This document shows positions 1-8,545 of a stretch of 64,000 bases of DNA, in pieces. The first letter of the stretch is position 1. The number at the start of each line of letters is the position of its first letter. The stretch lies in assembly GCA_022538095.1 (NCBI GenBank), contig JAKYXN010000010.1, forward strand, positions 1 through 64,000, written 5' to 3'. Below the pieces are notes generated by a model. It saw only the letters and a list, made by a program, of their open reading frames with translations. It did no database searches and was not told the DNA's origin. The position numbers and the translations under genes were made by a program. The stretch comes from Puniceicoccaceae bacterium K14 (GTDB lineage Bacteria; Verrucomicrobiota; Verrucomicrobiia; Opitutales; Opitutaceae).

Positions 1-777
1 GACTGGATCGGATACGCTTGTGAAACTTGGCTTTCGATAATTTACCGCTTCATTCGAAATGGCCTAATAGCCGGCGACTATCTTCAGGTTGATGAAACAC
101 CGATCCGCTATCTGGATGCGGATCGCAAAGGCAAGAGCCACAAAGGTTACTATTGGGTTTTCGGACGTCCGCAAGGAGACGTGTGCTTCGACTGGCGTCT
201 TGGTCGCGGCAAGGCCGGCGCCGAAGCCATTCTTTCCGACTTCGAAGGCATCGTTCAAAGCGATGGCTACTCGGTCTACGATTCGGCATGCCAAGGCAAG
301 CCGATCGTGCAGCTCGGCTGCTGGGCGCACGCTCGGCGCAAGTTCTACGACGCCTATAAAAACGGCGAGTTGGAAGCAGCCCGCTATCTGCTGCCGATAA
401 AGGAACTCTACCAGATCGAACGCGACGCCTATCTGGCAAAGAGCACTATGTCCTCGGCAGTCCACTACGCGCTGAATCAATGGGAGAAGCTGATCGCCTT
501 CGTCGATCACGGCCAAGCTCGAATCGATAACAATCTCACCGAGCAATCCATACGCCCCTGCAAACTAGGAGCGAAGAACTGGCTATTCGTAGGCGACCCC
601 AAGGCAGGCAACCGCAGCGCAATTATCTACACGCTGCTGGAATGCTGTCGTCGCCACGGAGTTGAACCTATGGCATATCTCAGCGACGTGTTGAGAAAAC
701 TGCCAAAAATTACAAACTTCGAAGCGGAACGCCTGACTCCGAAAAACTGGAAACAAGCCAAAGTCAATACGCCTTAG
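1..777 (+). CDS. IS66 family transposase, 3' part (5' end outside window)
   Basis: This is the C-terminal part of a DDE transposase of the IS66 family. The reading frame is open from base 1, so the true start lies outside the window. Seen in the sequence: an early VDETPIRYLD segment carrying the first catalytic Asp (about bases 88-117), a DGYSVYD segment with the second Asp, the GCWAHARRKF block typical of IS66 TnpC, and DNNLTEQSIRP carrying the catalytic Glu, followed by the usual short tail after the LLECCRRHGVEP block. The frame has no stops or shifts, so the copy may still be active, but its N-terminal domain and the accessory genes tnpA/tnpB cannot be seen. Family assignment is confident; activity is not known. 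Confidence 0.93.
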   Translation, partial: DWIGYACETWLSIIYRFIRNGLIAGDYLQVDETPIRYLDADRKGKSHKGYYWVFGRPQGDVCFDWRLGRGKAGAEAILSDFEGIVQSDGYSVYDSACQGKPIVQLGCWAHARRKFYDAYKNGELEAARYLLPIKELYQIERDAYLAKSTMSSAVHYALNQWEKLIAFVDHGQARIDNNLTEQSIRPCKLGAKNWLFVGDPKAGNRSAIIYTLLECCRRHGVEPMAYLSDVLRKLPKITNFEAERLTPKNWKQAKVNTP

Positions 778-790
778 GACGGACGCTTAC
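771..790. repeat. probable right terminal inverted repeat of the IS66 element
   Basis: Read on the minus strand from base 790, the sequence begins GTAAGCGTCCGTCC, which resembles the GTAAGCG-type termini known from IS66-family elements. It starts 13 bases after the transposase stop codon, where the element end is expected. The following eight bases (791-798, actgtttc) would be the target duplication if the usual 8-bp rule holds. The left end is outside the window, so the pairing and the duplication cannot be checked here. Confidence 0.6.
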
Positions 791-976
791 ACTGTTTCGC
801 TGAGGCTCAATTGTCGTCTCAAGCTCCTCACGCCTTCGCATTGAAGCTATGGCGGGCATGCGGTACCGGTGGCCCTCCAGTATGTGAAATCTGCTTATTG
901 GCATGATGTTTCGCTCTTTGGAGCTCAAGTGTTGGAGGTTCTTGAGAACCTCCTCGGTACACTTTGCGAAGCTGTC
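791..976. other. flank between IS66 end and nrdA; possible dispersed repeat
   Basis: No gene is supported here. Bases 854-875 form an interrupted palindrome: GGGC, 3 bases, CGGTACCG, 3 bases, GCCC. The minus strand from about 880 down to the IS stays open and would read LEGHRYRMPAIASMRRREEL, a type of low-information peptide that I associate with dispersed repeats in verrucomicrobial and planctomycete genomes; that association is from memory and should be treated as a guess. Confidence 0.35.
934..953 (-). terminator. hairpin downstream of nrdA
   Basis: A perfect 8-bp stem with a 4-base loop (GGAGGTTC TTGA GAACCTCC) lies 24 bases past the nrdA stop codon on the minus strand. There is no uridine run after it, so it is a weak candidate for intrinsic termination and may instead protect the 3' end of the nrdBA transcript. 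Confidence 0.4.
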
Positions 977-3900
977 CTACTGACAACTCTCGCACACCTC
1001 AGGCTCATTACCACCTTTGGCGACAATACCTCTTAATTCCTTCTTAGCTCCGACGGTGGCCTTTTCAATGTTGGAGGCGCCCAATGTGCGTAAGTAGTAG
1101 GTTGTCTTGAGGCCGTGGCGCCAAGCGGCTCGGTACATGTGGGACAGGGTCTTCATGTCTGGGCTGGCTAGGAAGAGATTCACGGACTGTGATTGGTCGA
1201 TCCACTTTTGGCGTCTTGCGGCGGCTAATACGAGCCAACTGTAGTCGATTGCGAAGGACGTCTTGTACTTGAGCTTGAGGTCTTCTGGGATGGCGTCGAT
1301 TTCGTCGAGCTCCCCATCAAAATACTTCAGGTTGTCGAGCATTTCCTGGCCCCAGAGTCCGCGTTCCTTGAGATCGCGTACTAGGTGCTGGTTGAGGATG
1401 ATGAACTCGCCGGAGAGGTTACTCTTTACGAAGAGGTTCTTGTAGGCGGGCTCGATACATGGCGTGGTGCCGGTAATGTTGGAAATAGTAGCTGTCGGAG
1501 CAATGGCCATTACGTTGGAATTCCGCATTCCGTGCTTGGCGATCTTTTCGCGCACTGGAGTCCAGTCCATCTTGCCGCCGCGTGGTACGTCGATCTCTAC
1601 GCCGCGTTCTTTCTCGAGAAGGTCGATGGTGTCTTGCGGGAGGAGGCCGCGATCCCATTTGGAGCCTTTGTAGGAGCCGTAGGCTCCGCGTTCGGCTGCG
1701 AGGTCAGATGAGGCTTCGATTGCGTAGTAGGCGATGGCTTCCATGGCCTCGTCGTTGAATTCGACGGCTTCTTGGGAAGCGAAGGCGATGTTCTTCATGT
1801 AGAGCGCGTTTTGCAGTCCCATGACGCCGAGTCCGATTGGGCGGTGGCGGCGGTTGGAGCGCTCTGCGGCTTCTGTTGGGTAGAAGTTGATATCGATTAC
1901 GTTGTCGAGAGCGCGGATGGCGGTTTGAACCGTTTCGCGGAGTTTCTTGTGATCGATGTTGCCGTCTTTGTCGATGTGTTGGTCGAGGACGATGGAACCG
2001 AGGTTACACACAGCGGTTTCGTCGTTGCTGGTGTTGAGGGTGATCTCGGTGCAAAGGTTGGAGGAGTGGATAACGCCTTCGTGGTCTTGTGGCGAGCGCA
2101 CGTTACAGGGGTCTTTGAAGGTGATCCATGGGTGACCGGTTTCGAAGATCATGCGTAGCATGTTTTTCCATACTTCGATAGCGGGGACTTCCTTGCCGAA
2201 GATTTCGCCTTTCTTGGCTTTTTCTTCGTAGGCGGTGTACTTCTTTTCGAAGTCGGCACCGTAAGAGTCATGCAGATCGGATACTTCGGAGGAGCGGAAG
2301 AAGGTCCAGGTCTGGCGTTCTTCCATGCGTTTCATGAAGAGGTCAGGCACCCAGTTGGCCGTATTCATATCGTGACAGCGACGACGGTCGTCTCCGGTGT
2401 TTTTGCGGAGTTCGAGGAAATCGTAGAGGTCGTTGTGCCAGGTTTCCAAGTATGCGCAACCGGATCCACGGCGCTTGCCGCCTTGGTTGACCGCTATGAG
2501 AAGGTCGTTGTGTAGCTTGAGGAAGGGAACGATGCCTTGGGATTCGCCGTTGGTGCCGGCGATGTGGCTTCCAGTGCCGCGAACGGCTGTCCAGCTACCG
2601 CCGAGTCCGCCTGCCCACTTAGAGAGGTAGGCGTTGTCTGCGATTCCGCGTTGCATGATGCCTTCGATGGAATCGTCTACGTAGTAGAGATAGCAGGACG
2701 AGAGCTGTGAGTGAAGTGTGCCGGAGTTGAAAAGGGTGGGTGTGGAGGAGCAGAAGCGACGGCTTTTGTAGAGTTTGTAGAGTGCCTTGGCTTTGAGTTC
2801 CTTTTCTTCTTCTTTTTTGAAGAGTCCCATGGAGACGCGCATCCAGAAGAATTGGGGCGTTTCGATACGGCGGGCTTTGTCGAGTCCTTGCGTCTTGTCG
2901 ACGATGAGGTAGCGATCGTAAAGTGTTTGTACGCCGAGGTAGTCGAGCTCGAGGTCGGCAGTTGGGTCGAGATCTTTGGCGAGCTTGGTGATATCGTATT
3001 CTTTGAGCTCGGGTGAGAGGCGCCCGATCATGATGCCGTGGCGGATGTACTTCTTAAAGGTTTTTTGGTGAGCGGCTTTGAGCTTGCGGATACCGTCTTT
3101 GACGATGTCCCACTCGAGTACTTCTTCGTAGATGTAGGAGAGTTGGATACGTGCGGCGAATCTCGCGAAGTCGGCATCGCGTTCGATCAGTGTACGGGCG
3201 TTTAGAGTGATTGTCTTTTGCAGGCCGTCGCGGGTGATCTCGTCGAAGATGGAGCGACGGAGTTCGGATTCGATTTCTTCAACATCTAGGTTGAGGTCGA
3301 GTCCGATCATGGCAAATTCGATACGTTTTTTGAGGTCGAGTCCGTCCCAGAAGAAAGTGGAGCCGTCGTCGTCTTTGACGACAATCATAGAGTTTTGGTC
3401 TGGGTTCTCCATTTGCTGGAGAGCTTCTTCTTCGCGGCGTGTACGGCGATCTGCGCGGTAAAGGATGTAGTGCTCGGCTACCTTGAAGTGGCCTTGGCGC
3501 ATGAGTTCTTCTTGAACCATGTCTTGCACGTCTTCGATTTGCACGAAGGCTTGGCCGGAGGATTCGAGGCGTTCTGTGATAGCGCGAGCAACGAGACCGG
3601 CGGGCTCGGAGTTCATCTCGAGGGTGAGGAAGGCACGGCGGACAGCGATCTCGATCTTTTGTTCCTTCCAAGGCACGACTTGACCATTGCGGCGGATGAG
3701 ACGGAGTGTCTTGAGGCCGAGGCTTTGGTCTGCTGCGAGTTTGCGTTGGCGGTTCATGAGCATGCTCTTGGCTACGTCGTAAGCGTCGTTGTCTACGAGT
3801 GTGCGCTCTATTACTTCATACACATCATCGAGGCCAAAGCGAGTCTCGCGTGTGGCGGCGGACTTATCTAGGAGCGTGTCGAGAACTTGGCGGGAGACTT

Positions 3901-4165
3901 CGCGTACCCAGCTGCGGTTCTTGTCTGTATAAATGTCTTTTTCGTTCTTGGATAGTAGAACGTTGGTGAAAGCGTTTCCGATTGTGTTGCTAACTTCGCT
4001 GAGGTCGAAGGTGGCTTCGCCTTCGTGGGTAACGACGTGGATTGTTGGGCGATCGGTTTCTGTTTCTTCGAGACCGTTTTTCCAGTCGTACTCGGCTCGC
4101 TGGTCACGGGAGCCGGTGAGGATTTTTTTGAGTGCGAGGTCTTCTTCTAGATTTGGATTGATCAT
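977..4165 (-). CDS. nrdA: ribonucleoside-diphosphate reductase, large (alpha) subunit
   Basis: Class I ribonucleotide reductase catalytic subunit, 1062 residues, which reduces ribonucleoside diphosphates to deoxy forms with NrdB. Two ATP-cone-type regions precede the catalytic barrel: a degenerate one at about residues 35-140 and a clear one at about 155-245 (LRLIRRNGQVVPWKEQKIEI). Catalytic landmarks are visible: GSGCAYLETWH (first redox Cys), NLCTEI (radical Cys), CNLGSI (second redox Cys), PTATISNITG, the YY pair in GLKTTYYLRTL used for radical transfer, and the C-terminal CESCQ (Cys1058, Cys1061) that re-reduces the active site. The enzyme is about 300 residues longer than E. coli NrdA, as in Chlamydia. 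It follows nrdB by 163 bases in the same operon. The start ATG at 4165 is the only sensible one. Confidence 0.97.
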   Translation of the reverse strand: MINPNLEEDLALKKILTGSRDQRAEYDWKNGLEETETDRPTIHVVTHEGEATFDLSEVSNTIGNAFTNVLLSKNEKDIYTDKNRSWVREVSRQVLDTLLDKSAATRETRFGLDDVYEVIERTLVDNDAYDVAKSMLMNRQRKLAADQSLGLKTLRLIRRNGQVVPWKEQKIEIAVRRAFLTLEMNSEPAGLVARAITERLESSGQAFVQIEDVQDMVQEELMRQGHFKVAEHYILYRADRRTRREEEALQQMENPDQNSMIVVKDDDGSTFFWDGLDLKKRIEFAMIGLDLNLDVEEIESELRRSIFDEITRDGLQKTITLNARTLIERDADFARFAARIQLSYIYEEVLEWDIVKDGIRKLKAAHQKTFKKYIRHGIMIGRLSPELKEYDITKLAKDLDPTADLELDYLGVQTLYDRYLIVDKTQGLDKARRIETPQFFWMRVSMGLFKKEEEKELKAKALYKLYKSRRFCSSTPTLFNSGTLHSQLSSCYLYYVDDSIEGIMQRGIADNAYLSKWAGGLGGSWTAVRGTGSHIAGTNGESQGIVPFLKLHNDLLIAVNQGGKRRGSGCAYLETWHNDLYDFLELRKNTGDDRRRCHDMNTANWVPDLFMKRMEERQTWTFFRSSEVSDLHDSYGADFEKKYTAYEEKAKKGEIFGKEVPAIEVWKNMLRMIFETGHPWITFKDPCNVRSPQDHEGVIHSSNLCTEITLNTSNDETAVCNLGSIVLDQHIDKDGNIDHKKLRETVQTAIRALDNVIDINFYPTEAAERSNRRHRPIGLGVMGLQNALYMKNIAFASQEAVEFNDEAMEAIAYYAIEASSDLAAERGAYGSYKGSKWDRGLLPQDTIDLLEKERGVEIDVPRGGKMDWTPVREKIAKHGMRNSNVMAIAPTATISNITGTTPCIEPAYKNLFVKSNLSGEFIILNQHLVRDLKERGLWGQEMLDNLKYFDGELDEIDAIPEDLKLKYKTSFAIDYSWLVLAAARRQKWIDQSQSVNLFLASPDMKTLSHMYRAAWRHGLKTTYYLRTLGASNIEKATVGAKKELRGIVAKGGNEPEVCESCQ

Positions 4166-4328
4166 GGACGCGTGGCTTAAAGTAGTGATTGGTGAGTGGT
4201 AAGTCGTGAGTTGTTCGAATTGGGGTAACGCGGTCGGGTGACCGCGGAAGGAGGAAGTTGGTAGTGATTTGCGAGGAGTGAGTGGTGAGGTGTTGATTCA
4301 CTCCTCATCACTTACTGTTCACTACTTC
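4166..4328 (-). repeat. nrdB-nrdA spacer with two hairpins and TGAGTGGT-like repeats
   Basis: The spacer is unusually long for two subunits made in fixed ratio. It contains a 7-bp hairpin (CGCGGTC GGGT GACCGCG, 4229-4246) and a 9-bp hairpin (GAGGAGTGA at 4273-4281 with TCACTCCTC at 4298-4306), the latter extendable past an internal loop by AGTGAT (4263-4268) and ATCACT (4307-4312). Degenerate repeats of the type GTGAGTGGT and GTAGTGA occur throughout. The region may be an mRNA processing or stabilising element, or a small dispersed repeat that landed in the operon. No coding sequence is supported. Confidence 0.6.
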
Positions 4329-5414
4329 TTACAAGTCGTCGTCGGATTCGATTTCGAGCGAAGAGGCCTTTTGGTATTCTGTTACTCGGCCTTCGAAGAA
4401 GTTTTGTTCTTTCTTGATGTCCATCATCTCGGCTAGCCATGGGAGTGGGTTTTGGGCGTTTTGCACGAGGGGTTCGAGGCCTACGCCTTCGAGGCGGCGG
4501 CTTGCGATGTAGTCGATGTAGTCAAGAAATTCTGTTTTGGAGAGGCCGATGGAATCGACTGGCAGGCAGTCGCTGATGAATTCTTTTTCGAGCTCGATGG
4601 CTTCGGCCATGGTTGACCGTAGGTCTTCTTTGAATTCGCTGGTCCAGACGTCTGGGTTCTCTTCGATAAGGTCCATGAAGAGGTTGCGTAGGAGTTCGAT
4701 GTGGTTGGACTCGTCGCGTAGCGTGTAGCGGAACATTTCTCCGATACCGCGGAATTTGTTTTGGCGGTAGAGGGAGAGGATCATGCCGAACATGCCGTAA
4801 AATTGGGTGCCTTCCATGCACTGGCCGAAGAGGAAAACGTTCTTGGCGAACTTTTGCTTGTTTTCGGTGATAGTGAGGTCGACGTCATTGCGTAAAGCGT
4901 ATGAATGACGGGTGACGAATTCGTTTTTCTTAACGATTGTCGGGATGTCCTCGAACATGGCCTCGCACTCGTGTGGGTTGATACCCAGGGAGGAGATCAT
5001 GTAGAGGAGGGAGTCGGCGTGTACGTTTTCTTCGTGTGCGTGGCGGCCGAGTACGAGCTTGAGCTCGGGAGCGGTCACTTTCTCGCGGATGACGTGTAGG
5101 ATGTTGTCGCCTACGATACCTTCTGCGGCGGAGAAGTAGCCTACGCCCATCATAATAATCCAGCGTTCGATATCGGAAACTTGGCCTTCGTCTTTCCACT
5201 GCTCGATGTCGCGATTCATGATGACATCTTCCGGTTCCCAGTGGTTTGCCTTCATTGTCTTATAGATTTCGTAGGCCCAATTGTATTTTAAAGGAAGCAG
5301 GTTAAACGTCATCGATTCACGCCCGTTGATGATGCGTTTTTCTTGGAATGCCTGTTCCGCCTTTTTTTGGTCTAGGACGAAGGTTTTGTTACCGACTGTG
5401 AAGGACTTTTGCAT
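4329..5414 (-). CDS. nrdB: ribonucleoside-diphosphate reductase, small (beta) subunit, tyrosine-less (class Ic type)
   Basis: R2 subunit of 361 residues that holds the dimetal cofactor and starts the radical for NrdA. All six metal ligands are present by motif: Glu98 (FSAAEGI), Glu129 and His132 (HEENVH), Glu201 (CMEGTQF), Glu235 and His238 (LRDESNH). The residue four after His132, which is the radical Tyr122 in E. coli and Phe127 in Chlamydia trachomatis, is Leu136 (HADSLLY; codon at 5007-5009). R2 proteins with Phe, Leu or Val here belong to class Ic, where a Mn(IV)/Fe(III) centre replaces the tyrosyl radical. The general similarity to chlamydial R2 supports this. Assignment as R2 is certain; cofactor identity is inferred from family knowledge. 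The gene is promoter-proximal to nrdA and preceded by NrdR boxes. Confidence 0.97.
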   Translation of the reverse strand: MQKSFTVGNKTFVLDQKKAEQAFQEKRIINGRESMTFNLLPLKYNWAYEIYKTMKANHWEPEDVIMNRDIEQWKDEGQVSDIERWIIMMGVGYFSAAEGIVGDNILHVIREKVTAPELKLVLGRHAHEENVHADSLLYMISSLGINPHECEAMFEDIPTIVKKNEFVTRHSYALRNDVDLTITENKQKFAKNVFLFGQCMEGTQFYGMFGMILSLYRQNKFRGIGEMFRYTLRDESNHIELLRNLFMDLIEENPDVWTSEFKEDLRSTMAEAIELEKEFISDCLPVDSIGLSKTEFLDYIDYIASRRLEGVGLEPLVQNAQNPLPWLAEMMDIKKEQNFFEGRVTEYQKASSLEIESDDDL

Positions 5415-5549
5415 GGATGATTATTGAGAATTTTGCTGTGAGATGGTTGTGGGAAATCGAGTTGGATTGTTTCAGTAGGGGAGCGAAAGGAACACAAGCG
5501 GAGATACTTGCCAATTTTAAGTTATTTTTAGTTATGCACTCTTTGCTAA

Positions 5550-5565
5550 CCACTATATCCTGTGG
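5550..5565. promoter_or_regulatory. NrdR box 1 (promoter-distal)
   Basis: CCACTATATCCTGTGG matches the NrdR-box pattern acaCwATATwttGTGt at nearly all conserved positions and has the CCAC/GTGG dyad. Its start is 31 bases from that of box 2, three helical turns, which is the spacing known for paired NrdR boxes. It lies downstream of the inferred nrdB transcription start. Confidence 0.8.
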
Positions 5566-5580
5566 TTTTCCTCGATACCG

Positions 5581-5596
5581 GTACAAGATATTGTGA
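5581..5596. promoter_or_regulatory. NrdR box 2 (overlaps -10)
   Basis: GTACAAGATATTGTGA fits the NrdR-box pattern with mismatches mainly at the outer bases. It covers the predicted -10 hexamer of the nrdB promoter, so NrdR binding would block RNA polymerase. The nrdR gene itself is not in this window. Confidence 0.78.
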
Positions 5597-5614
5597 GCGT
5601 TTGGGCCGCGTCAA
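5585..5614 (-). promoter_or_regulatory. predicted sigma-70 promoter of nrdBA
   Basis: On the minus strand a -35 TTGACG (plus-strand 5609-5614) and a -10 TATCTT (5585-5590) are separated by 18 bases. The transcription start would fall near 5578, giving a leader of about 160 bases before the nrdB ATG. The overlap of the -10 with NrdR box 2 supports the assignment. Confidence 0.6.
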
Positions 5615-5758
5615 TTTATTTGTCGTAAAAAAAGTCCTAATAAATTTCACGAAAATTGTGACAAAATTAGCTTGATTGAAGCTAAAAAACTAATGATCAG
5701 GCGCTTATTGAAGGTGCCATTTGTGTAGCAAAAAAATGAGCATTTTAGTTGCTCAAAT

Positions 5759-8512
5759 TTACTCGGTCGTCAGCTCGATTTCTAGTGGCTCTTCGGGGGT
5801 AGTTTCACTGCTTGATTGGTTGAAAATACTGATGTTGGGATCATGGAGTTCTCCGGAAAGTTTTACTTCCATAAAACGGGATACCGGATTGAGAGCGACA
5901 CCGAGTAAAAATGTGATCGGCATCTTGCTTTTGCGGAAAGGGAAGAGCTTGGCTTTGACGTCGAGATCGTCTGCTTCCATGTCGTAACGGCCTGAGCTTT
6001 CAATCACGGCAACTGGCCCGGACACGCGCGGGTTGGGAAATTCAATAAATTTTTTGTTGGCCACGAAGTCTCCGGATGCTTCGGAGAATTTAAGGGTGGA
6101 GAAGCGGAGTGGGGTTGCTTGCAATGCTTTGGAGAGCAGGCCGAACATCTGGACTTTTGCGAGGTTGGCTTCGGTGATTGCGAAGTCGCCTGTTCCGGTG
6201 TAGGAGAAGGCGTCGCCGATTAAGCCTTGTCCTGTGAAAGTGGCGTTGAGAATGCCTTCGTATTCGGCTAGGCTTTCAATGTCCAAGGGTTCTTCATCGG
6301 GGTCGATCTCTTCTGGGTCTTCGGAGGCTTCGAAGTAGTAGGCGGCTGACTGTAGGGACCCGCCGAAATTGGATTCTTTGAGTGCGGCATCGATGGTCAT
6401 AATACCATCGGTAATTTCTGCATCCGCTTCTAGAATACCTCCTGCGATTCCGCCACGACCGTTTTTGATATCTATAATAGAGTTATCGACGTAGACATCT
6501 GCTTGTAAGCTCTCGAATGGAAAGTCGAATACGGTGATGGGGTGCGCGGTGTCTATGTTGACATCCACTTCGTAGTCGAATTCGTCGCGGAAGCGAATGG
6601 ATCTGGCCTTGGCTTTTATTTTGCCTGGGGTGTCGTACGTGTAGGGTTCGAGGATGTCTCGAATTTCCTGACCGATTTCGGTGATGAGGCGATCGCCAAT
6701 TTTGATATCGAAATCCGCTTCGGCGTCTGTCCAAAGGGCAGTCATCTTTTCGATGCCATCGCGTGGATCTCTGGCCATGGCGATTTGAGCTTCGCCACTA
6801 CCAGTACCTTCTTTGCGTTGTAGCTCTATATTATAGAAGTCGAGATAGTAGAACCGGATGAAATAGTTGAGCCAAATGTCTTCCATCATTTGCTCGCGGA
6901 TACCTACATTCTGGCCCGAAGCGAAGCCGGTGACCCGTACGGAGTCTGGTTGCTTGATGGTGGAGCGAGAATCGAGGAGCGAGTAGATACCAGAATCCGG
7001 AAACTGAAAATTGCTCCAAATCTCGGCCCACCAAGGAGGGAACCATCCGTTGATTAAGTTGGGGTCGAGAAAGCCTTCGATGAGAAAGCGTCGCTGGAGG
7101 CTTTCTTGGTTAAGCGAAATATCGATGGTTCCACTTTGAGCGCCGCTGCGTATCTGGATATTGTCTACGTTGATTTGAGGGCCGTCGATGCGAACAGAGC
7201 CAGTCGCACGATCGAAATTAGCTCCTAGAGAGGTGAGTTGCCCGGAAGAGAAGGAGGCGTTTACGGTGTCGTATTGCTTGAAGTTGGAAAAGGTAATGAG
7301 GGCGTCTAGATCGACGGAATCACCGAGATTAGCGAATGGGTTGAGGTCCTTATCTATTATGTTAGTGGCAACGGCTGTCGTATCCGGGTCGATTAGTGCG
7401 TCGAGTTTTACGGTTCCGCTTTGTTGTGCGAGATCGAGTTCTGTTTCTAGGGTCCAAACGCTATTGGAGACCGCTACATCACTAGAAATGGATACTGCTT
7501 TGTTTCCTGTTTTTTGGGCGATGGCAAATATGCTTGGAAGGGTGCCGTTGTTTTTTGTGAGCTGGTTAATCTGAAGAGCACTGCGGCTCGGTAGCCAATC
7601 TTTGACGGTTGGAAAATCATCCCATTGAGAGGCTACTTGAACGCTTTGAGCGAACAGTGATTGCGGTGCGAATAGTGAGTCTGCTTCTATATGAGCTTCC
7701 AGCTGCTGTCCGTAGGTGCCGCGTGCTTTGAGAATCGCTTGCGAAAGTTGAACAGTTTGCTTGAGATCGCTTTTTCCCAAAGTGCTTACGAGTTGAACTT
7801 CTTGTTCCCCTGATGCTGTTACGTTAAATTTAAGAGAGGCATTTGGGTTTTCGATACCTTCGATAAAGCTACGTTGCTCCCAGATCTTGGGGCCGACTTT
7901 GAGAATGGTTTGCGTAACGTTAAGGGGCTCTTTCTTTCCTTTGGGGGTAATGAAGTCTGTGTTGAATTCGCCAGATGCGCTGATGGTTGCGTTGGCGAAA
8001 CGGAGCTTGGCATACTTGAGGTCGAAGCCGCGTGGGCTTTGCTCGATCTTGAAATCGAGGTCTTCGATCAAATTGACAGCAGTGCCTGAGGGAGAAATGA
8101 CTGGCGGCAATTGAAAGATTCCGTTTGAGAGGGAGATACTCGCTACTTTTACTTGGCCGAAGAGGAGTAAGGGTGTGCGGACTTTTATCAGGATCAGGTC
8201 TGCGGAAGCTACTTGGCTGTTGAAATCGGTCGAAATGACACGGGGGGATTCAAGGATGATAGAGCCATCGAAGTAATAGCGTACGCTTTTCATGCGGATC
8301 GCAACTCCACGGGATTCGAGTTGAGATTCCAGCTGTCGTAAAACGAATTTTGGGACGGGTACCGTCTCATTGGTTGCGATGTAAAAGAGGCAAGCAACTG
8401 TGATTGCGAGAACAAGGACAAGTATGGTGGAGAGAAAATCGGTGACGGCTCCGCATGTGGCACAGGTTCCACGCCAAATCGATTTTTTGACGTTGTGCTG
8501 ATTCTCTCCCAT
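5759..8512 (-). CDS. large AsmA-like membrane-anchored protein
   Basis: 917 residues. A short cytoplasmic N-terminus with a CATC pair is followed by one transmembrane helix (about 25-47, DFLSTILVLVLAITVACLF) and then a long, beta-rich periplasmic region. The C-terminal third has the alternating pattern and the phrases FTGQGLIGDAFSYTGTGDF and VSGPVAVIESSGRYD that are typical of AsmA_2/DUF3971-type repeats, where amphipathic strands form an elongated groove. Family members (AsmA, TamB, YhdP) move phospholipids or help outer-membrane assembly. It is the last gene of the Gld-like ABC/DUF4340 operon, 33 bases after the DUF4340 gene, so a joint envelope role is likely. A specific function cannot be given. 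Confidence 0.8.
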   Translation of the reverse strand: MGENQHNVKKSIWRGTCATCGAVTDFLSTILVLVLAITVACLFYIATNETVPVPKFVLRQLESQLESRGVAIRMKSVRYYFDGSIILESPRVISTDFNSQVASADLILIKVRTPLLLFGQVKVASISLSNGIFQLPPVISPSGTAVNLIEDLDFKIEQSPRGFDLKYAKLRFANATISASGEFNTDFITPKGKKEPLNVTQTILKVGPKIWEQRSFIEGIENPNASLKFNVTASGEQEVQLVSTLGKSDLKQTVQLSQAILKARGTYGQQLEAHIEADSLFAPQSLFAQSVQVASQWDDFPTVKDWLPSRSALQINQLTKNNGTLPSIFAIAQKTGNKAVSISSDVAVSNSVWTLETELDLAQQSGTVKLDALIDPDTTAVATNIIDKDLNPFANLGDSVDLDALITFSNFKQYDTVNASFSSGQLTSLGANFDRATGSVRIDGPQINVDNIQIRSGAQSGTIDISLNQESLQRRFLIEGFLDPNLINGWFPPWWAEIWSNFQFPDSGIYSLLDSRSTIKQPDSVRVTGFASGQNVGIREQMMEDIWLNYFIRFYYLDFYNIELQRKEGTGSGEAQIAMARDPRDGIEKMTALWTDAEADFDIKIGDRLITEIGQEIRDILEPYTYDTPGKIKAKARSIRFRDEFDYEVDVNIDTAHPITVFDFPFESLQADVYVDNSIIDIKNGRGGIAGGILEADAEITDGIMTIDAALKESNFGGSLQSAAYYFEASEDPEEIDPDEEPLDIESLAEYEGILNATFTGQGLIGDAFSYTGTGDFAITEANLAKVQMFGLLSKALQATPLRFSTLKFSEASGDFVANKKFIEFPNPRVSGPVAVIESSGRYDMEADDLDVKAKLFPFRKSKMPITFLLGVALNPVSRFMEVKLSGELHDPNISIFNQSSSETTPEEPLEIELTTE

Positions 8513-8545
8513 TTAAGCGCGCTTTTCGATCTTACAAAGTTCGAG

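Noticed and set aside
3395-3871. Long plus-strand frame inside nrdA
   Set aside because: It is a mirror of the strongly biased nrdA codons; NrdA motifs on the other strand are unambiguous.
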